Source of the DNA: Tannerella sp.
GTDB lineage: Bacteria > Bacteroidota > Bacteroidia > Bacteroidales > Tannerellaceae
Direction: 5' to 3'
Assembly: GCA_031283785.1 (NCBI GenBank)
Contig: JAITBC010000411.1
Span: 1-5,708, forward strand
DNA: 5,708 nucleotides
In this document: one piece after another, positions 1 through 5,708 of the stretch
How positions within the stretch are numbered: the stretch's first letter is position 1
Layout of the letters: each line of letters opens with the position of its first letter
The notes under the pieces: model-generated
Databases searched by the model: none
Seen by the model: only the letters and a program-made list of their open reading frames with translations
What the model was told of the DNA's origin: nothing
Translations under genes and position numbers: made by a program

Positions 1-1580
1 TCGGTTGTTATACAAATCTCTGGACAGACTTTGAAGGAATGTCTTTCTTCCTGGCTTTCGAAGAGTTATCGGATAACGGATGGGATCGAAATACGAACGA
101 TCTGCAGAAACTGTCGCAGGGAGCCAATGATGCACAGAGCTCATTCGTTCGAACTGTATGGGCTACATGTTACAGTGGAATTTCCCGATGCAATTACCTG
201 ATTGACAATCTTCCTAAAGTAGACGGTATTGTAGATGCAGGTATACTTTCACAGGCAAAAGCGCAGGCTCAGTTTCTGAGGGCGTACTATTACTCATACC
301 TGCTCGATCTTTATGGCGACGTACCTTTGGTTCTTGAAACGATTTCGCTCGACAATGCTGAAATCCCACGTTCTCCGAAAGAAGAGGTACTGAACCAAAT
401 CTTTAAGGATTACGATGAAGCGGCGGCTGTACTCGGTACGGCAAACAAACCGACCTGCGGGCGTCCCACACGCCAAGCAGCCCTTGCACTGAAAGCACGG
501 ATCGCTTTATACACCGAGAAATGGGGTGTAGCAATTGCAGCCGCGTCCGAAGTGATGAAGCTGGAAGGCTCCGAGGTTATCCTTGATCCGAGTTTTCCGA
601 ATCTGTATACCTATGAAGGTCAGGATTCCAAGGAAATCCTGTTTTCGATCCAATATTTATTCGGATTCAAGGTGCATCCTATTTTCAGGCTTTTTGGAGG
701 TAGAAACGGTGGAGGAAATGCCAATAAAGTTCCCTCTTACCAGTTAGCAGATTCTTATGAATGTAAAGACGGGCTTGCAATCGACGAGTCTCCATTATAT
801 AATCCCGCGAAACCATGGGACAACCGCGACCCGCGTCTGGCATGGACGCTGGCGTTACCCTCTTCGGGATATTCCGACTGGCTGAACGAACCGGGGTGCA
901 TCTTTCAGGGTTTTCAATTTGAAACGCATCGCGATAGCGTCAAATGCTGGAACTACCATACATCGCCCCCTTCGCGTGTAGATAATCAGGATGCGTTGAA
1001 TGCATACGCTTCTTTCTCCGGCCTCAACTGGCGTAAATATGTGAATGATCAAAACTACGGTGATGTAAATAACTGCGACAACAATACGATTGTTATCCGT
1101 TATGCTGAGGTGTTGTTGATCTATGCTGAAGCGAAAGCAAAAGCCGGCCAGGCCGACGCCTCCGTATACGCCGCTTTGAACAAAATCCGCGCCCGTGCGG
1201 GAATGCCGGCTATAGAGCAGACAACAGCCGGCGAACTGTTCTATGCCATAGCGCGTGAACGCCGCCACGAATTATCGGGTGAGGGACAAAGGCTTTCGGA
1301 CATTCGCCGCTGGAAGATTGCAGAAAAAGTAATGAATGGGTTTTTACTGGGAAGGATGCAAAAATCTTATCCCACAAAGGCGCCGGTAATCGACCAATGG
1401 GGAACTCCCGACTATGATGCTGCCGGTATCCCGATAGCATCCGAAGCAAATGACCCCAATACATCCATGCGTACCGTTGATAAACGCATGTTTAAACCGA
1501 ATAAGGATTACCTCTGGCCTATCCCTTACCTGGAAAGGCAAACCAATCCGAGTTTAACCCAAAATCCCAATTGGGAATAG
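1..1580 (+). CDS. RagB/SusD-family nutrient-uptake lipoprotein, 5' truncated
   Basis: SusD-like proteins are outer-membrane surface lipoproteins that bind glycan and cap the SusC TonB-dependent transporter. The frame is open to the window edge: 12 codons from position 3, encoding GCYTNLWTDFEG, precede the ATG at 39. That ATG is therefore internal, and the signal peptide, lipobox and first helices lie upstream. About 525 residues are visible; the family is usually 500-650. Family signatures seen, in order, are: the TPR-like core FLRAYYY (nt 273-293) and YGDVPLV; the GRPTRQAALALKARIALY helix; NRDPR (822-836); RYAEVLLIYAEA (1098-1133) followed by LNKIRARAG; RERRHEL...DIRRW (about 1254-1313), where the common FEG triplet reads GEG; and the C-terminal LWPIP (1512-1526) with a TQNPNW ending. 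A susC gene is expected just upstream but is not visible. The bound glycan cannot be predicted. The family call is secure. Confidence 0.95.
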   Translation, partial: GCYTNLWTDFEGMSFFLAFEELSDNGWDRNTNDLQKLSQGANDAQSSFVRTVWATCYSGISRCNYLIDNLPKVDGIVDAGILSQAKAQAQFLRAYYYSYLLDLYGDVPLVLETISLDNAEIPRSPKEEVLNQIFKDYDEAAAVLGTANKPTCGRPTRQAALALKARIALYTEKWGVAIAAASEVMKLEGSEVILDPSFPNLYTYEGQDSKEILFSIQYLFGFKVHPIFRLFGGRNGGGNANKVPSYQLADSYECKDGLAIDESPLYNPAKPWDNRDPRLAWTLALPSSGYSDWLNEPGCIFQGFQFETHRDSVKCWNYHTSPPSRVDNQDALNAYASFSGLNWRKYVNDQNYGDVNNCDNNTIVIRYAEVLLIYAEAKAKAGQADASVYAALNKIRARAGMPAIEQTTAGELFYAIARERRHELSGEGQRLSDIRRWKIAEKVMNGFLLGRMQKSYPTKAPVIDQWGTPDYDAAGIPIASEANDPNTSMRTVDKRMFKPNKDYLWPIPYLERQTNPSLTQNPNWE

Positions 1581-1589
1581 CTATTCAAT

Positions 1590-1632
1590 ATAGGTTGATT
1601 GCGGGAGTGTCATCTCCTTGCAATCAACTTAT
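1590..1632 (+). terminator. Stem-loop terminator after the susD-like gene
   Basis: This inverted repeat lies 9 bases after the susD-like stop codon. GTTGATTGC (1594-1602) pairs perfectly with GCAATCAAC (1620-1628). Flanking pairs, including one G-U, extend the stem to 13 bp (1590-1602 with 1620-1632), and GGAG/CTCC can pair inside the loop. A six-T run follows only at 1648-1653, not directly after the stem, so this is not a textbook intrinsic terminator. Its position and stem strength favour termination or 3'-end protection of the upstream operon mRNA. Confidence 0.65.
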
Positions 1633-1727
1633 TAAAATAAAATCCTATTTTTTGCTGTTTATCGAAATATATTCCTATTTTTACGGTTCAACATGAAATA
1701 TAAATATTAACAAGGAAGGCAATTCAT

Positions 1728-1737
1728 TCGGTACCGA
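1728..1737. promoter_or_regulatory. 10-bp palindrome at the expected -33 region
   Basis: TCGGTACCGA is a perfect 10-bp palindrome ending seven bases before the -7 element, and it overlaps a second palindrome, CGATCG (1735-1740). It lies where the spacer and -33 contacts should be, which would suit a dimeric regulator. A palindrome this short can occur by chance and no regulator gene is in the window, so this is only a candidate operator. Confidence 0.2.
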
Positions 1738-1744
1738 TCGGGAA

Positions 1745-1752
1745 TATCTTTG
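1745..1752 (+). promoter_or_regulatory. Bacteroides-type -7 promoter element for the first oxidoreductase
   Basis: TATCTTTG matches the Bacteroidota housekeeping -7 consensus TAnnTTTG exactly. It would start transcription near 1757-1760 and leave a leader of about 27-30 bases before the ATG at 1787. No good -33 TTTG is seen at the expected distance, so the promoter may be weak or need an activator. The leader has no Shine-Dalgarno sequence and is A-rich before the start, as is usual in this phylum. A 7-bp A/T stem, CTTTTTT (1761-1767) with AAAAAAG (1774-1780), would sit at the extreme 5' end of the mRNA. Confidence 0.6.
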
Positions 1753-1786
1753 TGAAACTGCTTTTTTCACATTAAAAAAGAAAATT

Positions 1787-3493
1787 ATGCTTCCAAGAAA
1801 AACTATTCTGACACTAAGCCTGAGTTTTATCTTATTGATACTAAATTATTCAGGTATATTCGCACAAAATAAAAAGTATGATGTGGTCATTTACGGCGGC
1901 ACTTCTGCCGGAATTGCATCGGCCATCCAGACATCCAGAATGGGAAAATCGGTAGTGGTCATCGAACCGACCCATCGCATAGGAGGACTGACAACCGGAG
2001 GTTTGGGTGCTACCGATATCGGAAATAAACATGCAATTGGGGGGATATCCCGTGAATTTTATCAAAATATCCGGAAATACTATGTTGATCCTAAAAACTG
2101 GAAATGGCAGGATAGAAACGAATACTTAGATGAAAGGAAGACCAAGACAGAAAAGAGTGAAGACGCCATGTGGACATTTGAGCCGTCCGCTGCCCTGAAA
2201 GTATACCATCAAATGCTTTCCGGCAAAAAAATTGATATCGTATACGGTGAAAGATTGAACAGGGAAAGCGGCGTCACTAAGAAAGACGCCAAAATCGAAT
2301 CGATTGAAATGGAGAACGGTACAAAATATACCGGAAAAATGTTTATCGACGCAACCTACGAAGGAGACCTCATGGCCGCAGCGGGCGTCAGTTACCGGGT
2401 AGGCAGGGAATCCAACCGCGAGTATGGCGAAACATTGAACGGGGTGCAGGCCAATAAAATAAGCGCTACCCTCAAGTGGACATTGTCACTAAACGCGTAT
2501 AATCACAATTTCATCGACAGGGTCGATCCCTATATCATCAAAGGCAATCCCGAAAGCGGACTCCTGCCCTATATTACTAAAGGCCCTCCGGGCGTGGACG
2601 GCGAAGGCGACGACAAAATACAAGCCTACTGCTTCCGTATGACGCTGACCGATCATCCCGGCAACCGTATTCCTTTCAAAAAGCCCGAAAACTATAACGA
2701 GTTGAATTATGAGTTGCTTTTCAGGAACTATGAAGCAGACAACGGGTCGGAGGCGAATCAGACGCCCTGGATCAATTCGCCGATGCCGAACAGGAAAACC
2801 GATACAAATAACAGAAGAGGATTTTCTACGGATTTTATCGGACAAAATTATGATTACCCGGAAGCGTCTTATGAAGAACGTGAAAAGATTGTACAGGCTC
2901 ACAGGGACTACCAACAGGGATTGATGTGGACGCTGGCCTACCATCCCAGGATTCCCGAAAAGATGAGAGCCGACGTATCGAAATGGGGCACATGCAAGGA
3001 TGAATACGAGGAAGGAAGCGACGGATGGCAACAACAACTTTATATCAGGGAAGCAAGACGTATGATGAGCGATTACGTGATGACCCAAAAAAACTGCGAA
3101 AGGATAGATAAAATAGAAGACCCGGTCGGCATGGGCGCTTACGGAATGGATTCGCACCACATACAGAGATATGTGGATGTAAACGGATTCATACAGAACG
3201 AAGGAAATGTGGAAGCGCACGTATCATATCCCTACCCAATCAGCTACAGATCCATTGTTCCTAAAAAAGAAGAATGTGGAAATTTACTTGTTCCCGTATG
3301 CGTAAGCGCTACTCATATTGCATTTGGCTCCATCCGTATGGAACCGGTATTTATGGTATTGGGGCAATCCGCAGCTACCGCTGCATGCCAGGCTATAGAA
3401 GAAGGCATAGCAGTGCAGGATATTTATTATCCGGCTTTACAAAACACTTTATTAAAAGACAAACAGGTGCTGGAAATTCAAATCAATCAATAA
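1787..3493 (+). CDS. Exported FAD-dependent oxidoreductase (FAD_oxidored family), Sec signal peptide
   Basis: This is a 568-residue flavoprotein of the FAD-dependent oxidoreductase family seen in Bacteroidota and Planctomycetes (Pfam FAD_oxidored, PF12831); its substrate and reaction are unknown. Residues 1-26 form a Sec signal peptide: MLPRK, a hydrophobic stretch, then GIFA before QN. There is no lipobox cysteine and no twin-arginine motif, so a soluble periplasmic protein is likely. The dinucleotide-binding fold starts at about residue 32: [11 protein letters not shown] is a GxGxxG variant with Thr at the middle Gly, and E60 ends strand 2, where an acidic residue normally binds the adenosine ribose. 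GGLTTGGLG (66-74), [15 protein letters not shown] (183-197), PNRKTDTNN (334-342), [10 protein letters not shown] (454-463) and GSIRMEPVF plus GQSAA (514-530) are shared with the next gene. Compared with that paralogue it carries about 11 extra residues near 224-245. The start is supported by the signal peptide and upstream -7 element. It probably heads a two-gene unit. Confidence 0.9.
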   Translation: MLPRKTILTLSLSFILLILNYSGIFAQNKKYDVVIYGGTSAGIASAIQTSRMGKSVVVIEPTHRIGGLTTGGLGATDIGNKHAIGGISREFYQNIRKYYVDPKNWKWQDRNEYLDERKTKTEKSEDAMWTFEPSAALKVYHQMLSGKKIDIVYGERLNRESGVTKKDAKIESIEMENGTKYTGKMFIDATYEGDLMAAAGVSYRVGRESNREYGETLNGVQANKISATLKWTLSLNAYNHNFIDRVDPYIIKGNPESGLLPYITKGPPGVDGEGDDKIQAYCFRMTLTDHPGNRIPFKKPENYNELNYELLFRNYEADNGSEANQTPWINSPMPNRKTDTNNRRGFSTDFIGQNYDYPEASYEEREKIVQAHRDYQQGLMWTLAYHPRIPEKMRADVSKWGTCKDEYEEGSDGWQQQLYIREARRMMSDYVMTQKNCERIDKIEDPVGMGAYGMDSHHIQRYVDVNGFIQNEGNVEAHVSYPYPISYRSIVPKKEECGNLLVPVCVSATHIAFGSIRMEPVFMVLGQSAATAACQAIEEGIAVQDIYYPALQNTLLKDKQVLEIQINQ

Positions 3494-3497
3494 GTAT

Positions 3498-3537
3498 GGC
3501 ATAAAGCAATCCGCCGGCCGGCAGATTACTTTATGCT
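3498..3537 (+). other. Long imperfect hairpin between the two oxidoreductase genes
   Basis: This near-palindrome starts five bases after the upstream stop codon. GCATAAAG (3499-3506) pairs perfectly with CTTTATGC (3529-3536). AATC/GATT and GCC/GGC continue the stem inward to a GGCC loop, interrupted only by two C-A mismatches (3507/3528 and 3512/3523), and a G-U pair at 3498/3537 closes the base. A smaller hairpin, GGCTT (3543-3547) with AAGCC (3553-3557), follows. No T-run comes after either. The structure may attenuate transcription, mark an mRNA processing or stabilising site that sets different levels of the two genes, or be a remnant of a short interspersed repeat. Confidence 0.5.
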
Positions 3538-3584
3538 CATCCGGCTTAACGGAAGCCTCCTATACATCAATATAAAACAACGTT

Positions 3585-5234
3585 ATGAAACGAATAACTA
3601 AAACATTCCTACTCCTGCTAACCCTTGCATTTCCCTTTTTATCCTGCAACAACGATAAAAATACATTTAACGCAGATGTGATCATTTACGGCGGAACTTC
3701 GGCTGCCGTGATCTCCGCAGTGGAGACCGTACAATCCGGGAAAAGCGTAATCATTGTTTGTCCCGATAAACATTTAGGCGGGTTAACTTCCGGCGGATTA
3801 GGCTTTACCGATTCCGGTAATACCAACGCCATCGGGGGATTAGCCCGTGAATTTTATCATCGTGTATGGCTTCATTATAACGATTCTGCCGCATGGAAAT
3901 GGCAAAAACAGGCTGAATACGGCAATAAAGGGCAAGGCACCGTGGCAATGGACGGGGAAAACAGGACTATGTGGATCCTTGAACCTCATGTGGCTGAAAA
4001 AATATTCGAAGATTTCATCAGGGAAAACAATATTCCGGTTTACAGGGAGGAATGGCTCAACAGGGAGGTAGGCATTGAGGCTGACAATAATAAAATTGTC
4101 GCCCTTACTACGCTCTCAGGCAAGAAGTTCAAAGGAAAAATGTTTATTGACGCAACCTACGAAGGAGATCTCATGGCCGGCGCCGGCGTATCTTATACGG
4201 TAGGACGGGAACCTTGTTCGCAATACAATGAAGCGTGGAACGGCGTACAGGCCGGCGTGTTTCATCATGGGCATTACTTCAAAACGCCCGTTGACCCGTA
4301 TGTGATTCCGGGAGACCCTTCCGGCGGTTTGCTTCCCTACGTTTCCAACGAGCCGGTACAACCCAATTGTTCGGGCGACGATAAGATTCAGGCTTATTGT
4401 TTCAGGCTGTGCATGAGCAATCATCCCGAAAACAGGACGCCTTTTGAAAAACCCGAAGGGTACGACCCTGCCGATTATGAGCTTCTTGCCAGGGTTTTTG
4501 AATCGGGATGGAACGAATGGTTTGCAAAATACGACATAATCCCCAACCGGAAAACGGATACAAACAACCACGGCCCGTTCAGTTCAGACCATATAGGGAT
4601 GAACTACGACTATCCCGAAGCGTCCTATGAACGACGCAAAGAAATTATTGAGGATCACGCCAATTATCAAAAAGGACTGCTTTATTTTGTATCGACCGAC
4701 AAACGCGTACCCGAAGAAGTGAGGAACAGGATGCAAGAGTGGGGGTTGGCCAAAGATGAATTTACGGATAACGGCAACTGGCCGCATCAATTGTATATTC
4801 GTGAAGCGCGGAGAATGCTGGGAGCGTATGTTACGACCGAAAACGAAGTGCTTGGAAAGGCGCATGTGCCCGATCCCGTCGGGATGGGTTCATATACCAT
4901 GGACTCCCACAATATACAGCGTTACGTTACGGCGGAGGGATATGTACAAAACGAAGGGGATGTGGGCGTGCATCCCGGAAAACCATATAAGATTGCCTAT
5001 GGCTCAATAGTGCCCCGGAAAGGAGAATGTGAAAACCTGCTTGTTCCGGTTTGCGTTTCGTCGAGCCATATCGCTTTCGGCTCTATCCGGATGGAACCGG
5101 TATTTATGATTCTCGGACAATCGGCGGCGGCGGCAGCGGTAATAGCCATAGATAATAAAACCAGCGTGCAGGATGTTCCCTATGAGTTACTGGAACAGGC
5201 GTTACTTTCTAAAAACCAGATTTTAAATAAATGA
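3585..5234 (+). CDS. Exported FAD-dependent oxidoreductase (FAD_oxidored family), probable lipoprotein
   Basis: This 549-residue paralogue of the preceding gene is roughly half identical by eye and nearly collinear, so it belongs to the same PF12831-type family with unknown substrate. The N-terminus, MKRITK plus a hydrophobic core ending PFLSC at C21, looks like a lipoprotein signal peptide. Phe at -3 is not ideal for a lipobox, so lipidation is probable rather than certain. No twin-arginine motif is present. The nucleotide-binding motif, DVIIYGGTSAA (31-41), has Ala for the last Gly, and the residue at the end of strand 2 is C59 (VIIVCP) instead of the paralogue's Glu. My recollection is that many relatives have a non-acidic residue here, so this may mark a subfamily rather than loss of function. 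Conserved blocks include GGLTSGGLGFTDSGN (65-79), [15 protein letters not shown] (184-198), PNRKTDTNN (320-328), MDSHNIQRYV (439-448) and GSIRMEPVF plus GQSAA (499-515). It starts 91 bases after its neighbour with no TAnnTTTG element between, so co-transcription across the intergenic hairpin is likely. Confidence 0.9.
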   Translation: MKRITKTFLLLLTLAFPFLSCNNDKNTFNADVIIYGGTSAAVISAVETVQSGKSVIIVCPDKHLGGLTSGGLGFTDSGNTNAIGGLAREFYHRVWLHYNDSAAWKWQKQAEYGNKGQGTVAMDGENRTMWILEPHVAEKIFEDFIRENNIPVYREEWLNREVGIEADNNKIVALTTLSGKKFKGKMFIDATYEGDLMAGAGVSYTVGREPCSQYNEAWNGVQAGVFHHGHYFKTPVDPYVIPGDPSGGLLPYVSNEPVQPNCSGDDKIQAYCFRLCMSNHPENRTPFEKPEGYDPADYELLARVFESGWNEWFAKYDIIPNRKTDTNNHGPFSSDHIGMNYDYPEASYERRKEIIEDHANYQKGLLYFVSTDKRVPEEVRNRMQEWGLAKDEFTDNGNWPHQLYIREARRMLGAYVTTENEVLGKAHVPDPVGMGSYTMDSHNIQRYVTAEGYVQNEGDVGVHPGKPYKIAYGSIVPRKGECENLLVPVCVSSSHIAFGSIRMEPVFMILGQSAAAAAVIAIDNKTSVQDVPYELLEQALLSKNQILNK

Positions 5235-5350
5235 TTATCGTATATTTACTGTCCAATAAAAAAAGGAATGTTTGTATGAATAATTCAGGATAAAGAGATA
5301 TTTTTTTGCAAGAAAAATTATCGTTCTGCGTATATATCAATACTTTTATG

Positions 5351-5358
5351 TATATTTG
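5351..5358 (+). promoter_or_regulatory. Bacteroides-type -7 promoter element for the Big_2 lipoprotein gene
   Basis: TATATTTG is an exact match to TAnnTTTG. A TCTG at 5325-5328, one mismatch from the -33 TTTG, lies 22 bases upstream, at the long end of reasonable spacing. Transcription would start near 5364, giving a leader of about 45 bases. The rest of the 173-base gap (5235-5407) is AT-rich. It has no clear terminator for the upstream oxidoreductase, only weak A/T hairpins and an 8-base direct repeat, ATTATCGT (5234-5241 and 5317-5324). Confidence 0.6.
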
Positions 5359-5381
5359 AGTCTTCGCACAAATCAAAAACG

Positions 5382-5411
5382 ATGTTTACTTATCTAAAAC
5401 AAGAAAGATGA
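5382..5411 (+). CDS. Possible nine-residue leader peptide overlapping the lipoprotein start
   Basis: A tiny reading frame (MFTYLKQER, then TGA) lies wholly within the predicted leader of the lipoprotein mRNA. Its TGA overlaps the lipoprotein ATG in an ATGA arrangement (5408-5411), the geometry used for translational coupling. No ribosome-binding site supports it, but Bacteroidota often lack one. Frames this short arise often by chance, so this is a candidate only. Confidence 0.15.
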   Translation: MFTYLKQER

Positions 5412-5708
5412 TAAATTTTAAGAGATTTTTCGGTGTGAATGTGCTGTTATACTGCATATTCCTGACAGGGATAAGTAGCCTGAGCGGTTGCAAGGATTCC
5501 GAAGAGAGCCTTCGGGAAATTTTGGTAGAACCTGAGACAGTTACGTTGGAAGTAGGCGCTTCGAAAAAAATCCTAGCTATGCCAACCCCATTGGAAGCTA
5601 AAATTTCCGAGTTTACGTGGGTGTCGGCTAACCCGTCCATTGCGACAGCCAGTAATACCGGCACCATCGTCGGCATAGCCAAAGGCTCAACGACGGTAAC
5701 CGTATCTT
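5408..5708 (+). CDS. Surface-type lipoprotein with N-terminal Big_2 Ig-like domain, 3' truncated
   Basis: The first 100 residues of a longer protein are visible, and the frame is open to the window edge. The N-terminus has basic residues (K5, R6), a hydrophobic segment and a textbook lipobox LSGC with C28 as the lipidated residue. The following KDSEE is acidic, resembling the Bacteroidota signal that sends lipoproteins to the outer face of the outer membrane. Residues of about 38-100 match a bacterial Ig-like group 2 (Big_2) repeat: VEPETVTLEVG, then W71 in FTWVSANPSIATAS, G85 in NTGTI, and AKGSTTVTVS. Such domains are spacers or adhesion modules in surface glycan-binding proteins and multidomain glycosidases; the part that would define function is beyond the window. 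The ATG at 5408 is the only start candidate after an in-frame TGA at 5357 and sits correctly behind a -7 element. Confidence 0.85.
   Translation, partial: MINFKRFFGVNVLLYCIFLTGISSLSGCKDSEESLREILVEPETVTLEVGASKKILAMPTPLEAKISEFTWVSANPSIATASNTGTIVGIAKGSTTVTVS

Noticed and set aside
39..41. ATG at 39 as the start of the SusD-like protein
   Set aside because: The frame stays open upstream to the window edge with plausible SusD residues, and starting here would leave no signal peptide or lipobox. The gene is truncated by the window.
2489..3220. 243-codon open frame on the minus strand
   Set aside because: It is antisense to the conserved middle of the first oxidoreductase, whose family motifs fix the coding strand. 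It has no recognisable motif and no promoter element was seen for it.
3494..3584. Independent promoter for the second oxidoreductase gene
   Set aside because: No TAnnTTTG match was found in the gap. The nearest A/T stretches (3561-3578) lack the TTTG part, so co-transcription with the first gene is the simpler reading.
3708..3767. Second oxidoreductase as an inactive pseudoenzyme
   Set aside because: The gene is full length with no frameshift, and all other shared blocks are intact. The altered nucleotide-binding residues may be a normal subfamily state.
5289..5322. Possible terminator: A/T hairpin (ATTTTT 5300-5305 with AAAAAT 5313-5318) flanked by GATAA/TTATC
   Set aside because: The stem is almost all A/T, needs a seven-base bulge to include the outer pairs, and lies in generally AT-rich sequence. 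It cannot be told from background.
5386..5682. 98-codon open frame on the minus strand near the right end
   Set aside because: It runs antisense to the clear lipobox and Big_2 sequence on the plus strand and has no recognisable features of its own.
1..5708. CRISPR array, tRNA/rRNA, insertion sequence or phage-related gene
   Set aside because: No regularly spaced repeats, cloverleaf or rRNA-like segments, terminal inverted repeats or transposase/integrase-like proteins were seen on either strand.

Overview
The window looks like an accessory glycan-utilisation region of a Bacteroidota (Bacteroidales-type) genome. The evidence is a RagB/SusD-family gene, two perfect matches to the Bacteroides-type -7 promoter element TAnnTTTG, A-rich leaders without Shine-Dalgarno sequences, and lipoprotein signal peptides. 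The genus cannot be told from the sequence. All genes are on the + strand.

Layout: (1) 1-1580, the 3' part of a SusD-like outer-membrane glycan-binding lipoprotein gene; its 5' end, and probably its susC partner, lie upstream of the window. (2) 1581-1786, an intergenic region with a 13-bp stem-loop at 1590-1632 (likely terminator) and a -7 element at 1745-1752. (3) 1787-3493, an exported FAD-dependent oxidoreductase with a plain Sec signal peptide. (4) 3494-3584, a 91-base gap with a long imperfect hairpin and no recognisable promoter. (5) 3585-5234, a second, paralogous FAD-dependent oxidoreductase, probably a lipoprotein. (6) 5235-5407, an AT-rich gap with a -7 element at 5351-5358. (7) From 5408 to the window edge, the 5' end of a surface-type lipoprotein gene starting with a bacterial Ig-like (Big_2) domain.

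Inferred logic: a SusC/SusD pair upstream would capture and import an oligosaccharide or glycoside, and the two oxidoreductases would modify a substrate outside the cytoplasm. The Big_2 lipoprotein could be a surface binding protein or the scaffold of a larger enzyme. The terminator and internal promoters suggest at least three transcription units, so the link to the SusD system rests on proximity only.

No RNA gene, CRISPR array or mobile element was seen. The least ordinary feature is the tandem pair of exported, non-Tat FAD oxidoreductases with unknown substrate, which differ in their nucleotide-binding residues and in how they are anchored.
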